From positions 62,001-126,000 of the forward strand of contig JBFHJN010000001.1 of assembly GCA_041595875.1 (NCBI GenBank): DNA of 64,000 nucleotides, read 5' to 3'. The first letter of the stretch is position 1. Every line of letters begins with the position of its first letter. Of the stretch, positions 62,694 through 64,000 are shown piece by piece. The position numbers and the translations under genes are program-made. The notes beneath the pieces were generated by a model. That model searched no databases and was not told the DNA's origin. It saw only the letters and a list, made by a program, of their open reading frames with translations. This DNA comes from UBA2279 sp041595875 (GTDB lineage Bacteria > Actinomycetota > Coriobacteriia > Anaerosomatales > Anaerosomataceae).

Positions 62694-63143
62694 ATGGAGA
62701 CCTGTCCGTCATGTGACACACGGCTACCCGAGGGCGCAAAGACGTGCCCCGCTTGTGGCTTGCGCGTCGAAGGCTCCACCGCGTCGTTTTCGCCCGTCAA
62801 AGCAGAGGACCAGACTCCGCAGCCGGTAGCGGCAGAGCCTTCTGAGGTACCGGTTCTGGTCGTTCACAAGGGTGCGGAGACAGGGGAGCGTTTCTACCTG
62901 GAGGATGGCGCATACACCGTAGGACGCGATCCGGGCAGCGATATCTTCCTGAACGACGTCACTGTCTCGAGAAACCATGCGCGGATCGATGTGATCGGTG
63001 GCAACGTCACGGTATCGGACGCTGGTTCGCTCAACGGGACGTACGTCAACGATGTGCTTGTTGACTCCGCGCACCTGCTGAGCGGTGACGCCTTGCAGGT
63101 GGGTCGCTTCAAGATGGTGTTCCTCTCGGGAGGTGGCGCCTGA
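62694..63143 (+). CDS. Zinc-ribbon plus FHA-domain protein (GarA-like)
   Basis: 149 residues. An N-terminal zinc ribbon with two knuckles (ETCPSCDTRL and KTCPACGLRV) is joined by a Pro/Glu-rich linker to an FHA domain (about 70-145) with GAYTVGRDPGSDIFLNDVTVSRNHARI and GSLNGTYVND. FHA domains bind phosphothreonine. In mycobacteria GarA (Rv1827) holds the same place between gcvH and MerR genes and controls 2-oxoglutarate metabolism, but it has a phosphorylatable N-terminus rather than a zinc ribbon. I prefer ATG 62694 because AGGG is 9 bases upstream. Confidence 0.88.
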   Translation: METCPSCDTRLPEGAKTCPACGLRVEGSTASFSPVKAEDQTPQPVAAEPSEVPVLVVHKGAETGERFYLEDGAYTVGRDPGSDIFLNDVTVSRNHARIDVIGGNVTVSDAGSLNGTYVNDVLVDSAHLLSGDALQVGRFKMVFLSGGGA

Positions 63144-63850
63144 TGACCCCTGCCCGCGAGTACATGACGATCGGCGAGGTGGTGGAGCATCTTCAAGAGA
63201 CGTTCTCTGACCTCTCCATCTCCAAAGTCCGCTTCCTTGAGGAAGAGGGCCTCGTGTCTCCGGATCGTACAGCCGGGGGTTACAGGAAGTTCAGCCAGGC
63301 CGATCTCCAAAGACTCGAGCTCGTCCTCAAGCTGCAGAAGGACAACTTCATGCCGCTTGCGGTGATCCGAGAGAAGCTCGCGGAGTACGATCAGGGGCGT
63401 GTGCCAGCGGAGCTGGAGCCCGTCATCGCCCATACCGAGGCGATGATGCTACCCCTGGAGGACGCGCAGACGGTTCCGGTCAGCAAGGCGGCGGAGACAC
63501 TTGGGTTGACCGAGGCTTTCGTGCGTGAACTGGCCGAGTTCGGTCTGATCGAGCTTGTGGATGGCGATCACGGCAAGGAGATCCCCGCGGGAGACGTGGG
63601 CATCGCTCACGCTTGCTGGGACCTGCGCCGATTCGGTGTGGAGCCGCGCCACCTGCGGATCTATGAGACCTTCGCTGAGCGTGAAGCGTCGTTCTTCTCC
63701 CAGATACTGATGCCTACGTTCCGGCACCGGACGCCGGAGGCTCGCCAGAAGCTCGTTGAGACCCTTGGCGAGCTCACCAGACTGACGGGAGAGCTCAAGA
63801 AGCATATGTTGCATCGCGCGATCTCCCGTGTGTTCGAGGACGTCGTATAA
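63143..63850 (+). CDS. MerR-family transcriptional regulator (Rv1828-like)
   Basis: 235 residues. The MerR winged helix is clear in YMTIGEVVEHLQETFSDLSISKVRFLEEEGLVSPDRTAGGYRKFSQADLQRLELVLKLQ-type sequence. A long C-terminal part (about 100-235) without metal-binding Cys matches the Rv1828 subfamily. The start overlaps the FHA stop (TGATG), with GGAGGT upstream. This FHA-MerR pair is conserved through Actinobacteria. Confidence 0.9.
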   Translation: MTPAREYMTIGEVVEHLQETFSDLSISKVRFLEEEGLVSPDRTAGGYRKFSQADLQRLELVLKLQKDNFMPLAVIREKLAEYDQGRVPAELEPVIAHTEAMMLPLEDAQTVPVSKAAETLGLTEAFVRELAEFGLIELVDGDHGKEIPAGDVGIAHACWDLRRFGVEPRHLRIYETFAEREASFFSQILMPTFRHRTPEARQKLVETLGELTRLTGELKKHMLHRAISRVFEDVV

Positions 63851-63855
63851 GAACC

Positions 63856-64000
63856 ATGTCCGAGGCAACCGAACTGCCCGCAAGTGATCTGCCGGTCTCG
63901 GCCCAGGTGGCGGCGACCTCGTTCGTTCACCCCAGTGAGCGTGTTGCCGCACAGATCCTCGACTTCTATCGGATCAACTGGGAGTACGAACCCACCCGTT
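63856..64000 (+). CDS. Start of an unidentified protein, cut by window end
   Basis: 48 codons are visible, starting at the ATG 5 bases after the MerR stop. The sequence MSEATELPASDLPVSAQ leads into FVHPSERVAAQILDFYRINWEYEP. The last part resembles the beginning of small predicted nuclease-like domains in which an ILDFY..WEYEP stretch precedes acidic catalytic residues, but too little is present to name a family. Confidence 0.4.
   Translation, partial: MSEATELPASDLPVSAQVAATSFVHPSERVAAQILDFYRINWEYEPTR

Overview
The window is a high-GC, gene-dense chromosomal segment. It most likely comes from an anaerobic actinobacterium of the Coriobacteriia / Anaerosomatales (OPB41) type; this is inferred from gene content, because no rRNA is present. 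Actinobacterial markers are an mIHF-type integration host factor, an RsiG-like anti-sigma protein, and the conserved set pgsA, DUF881, small basic protein, DUF881, gcvH, FHA protein and MerR, known from mycobacteria (the Rv1822-Rv1828 neighbourhood). Anaerobic markers are a 2-oxoacid:ferredoxin oxidoreductase, a rubrerythrin and two membrane polyferredoxins.

Layout. 1-13.9 kb: the end of a sensor kinase, then a PyrR-attenuated pyrimidine operon (pyrR-B-C-carA-usp-carB-pyrK-D-orf-F-E) with two unexpected passengers, a tandem universal stress protein and a membrane-anchored unknown. 13.9-16.5 kb: mihF, gmk, rpoZ and thiI. 16.5-19 kb: a VapBC-type toxin-antitoxin pair overlapping a bacterial homologue of the tRNA-queuosine mannosyltransferase (GTDC1/QTMAN), then a Phd/RelE-type pair. 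19-22.4 kb: a PadR-controlled ABC exporter operon. 22.5-33.6 kb: redox and signalling genes (rubrerythrin, DJ-1/PfpI, an HD-GYP protein, two polyferredoxins, a transglutaminase-like lipoprotein, a fucose-isomerase-like protein, korAB). 33.7-36.3 kb: coaBC, a DUF190 gene, and an M23 peptidase preceded by a possible structured RNA that would mask its ribosome-binding site.

36.4-41.5 kb is the accessory region. It starts after a tRNA-Pro gene and its strong hairpin. It holds three 5'-truncated RHS gene pieces. Two end in different, unrecognised C-terminal tips, each followed at once by a small multi-pass membrane protein that fits an immunity role. A 119-bp stretch is identical between the first two pieces, which points to recombination or gene conversion.

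41.5-64 kb returns to conserved genes: ABC-F, DegV, CorA, PgsA, a sugar nucleotidyltransferase fused to a degenerate phosphomannomutase domain, the DUF881/SBP/DUF881 set, a VanW/G5 wall protein, PaaK with an ACT protein, a degenerate GGDEF protein, a pilin-like gene, a DD-carboxypeptidase, a complete glycine cleavage operon with its own lipoate ligase, and RsiG-like, FHA and MerR regulators. Three proteins (HD-GYP, degenerate GGDEF, RsiG-like) point to cyclic-di-GMP signalling.

All calls come from reading the sequence. No database search was run, so family names rest on recognised motifs.
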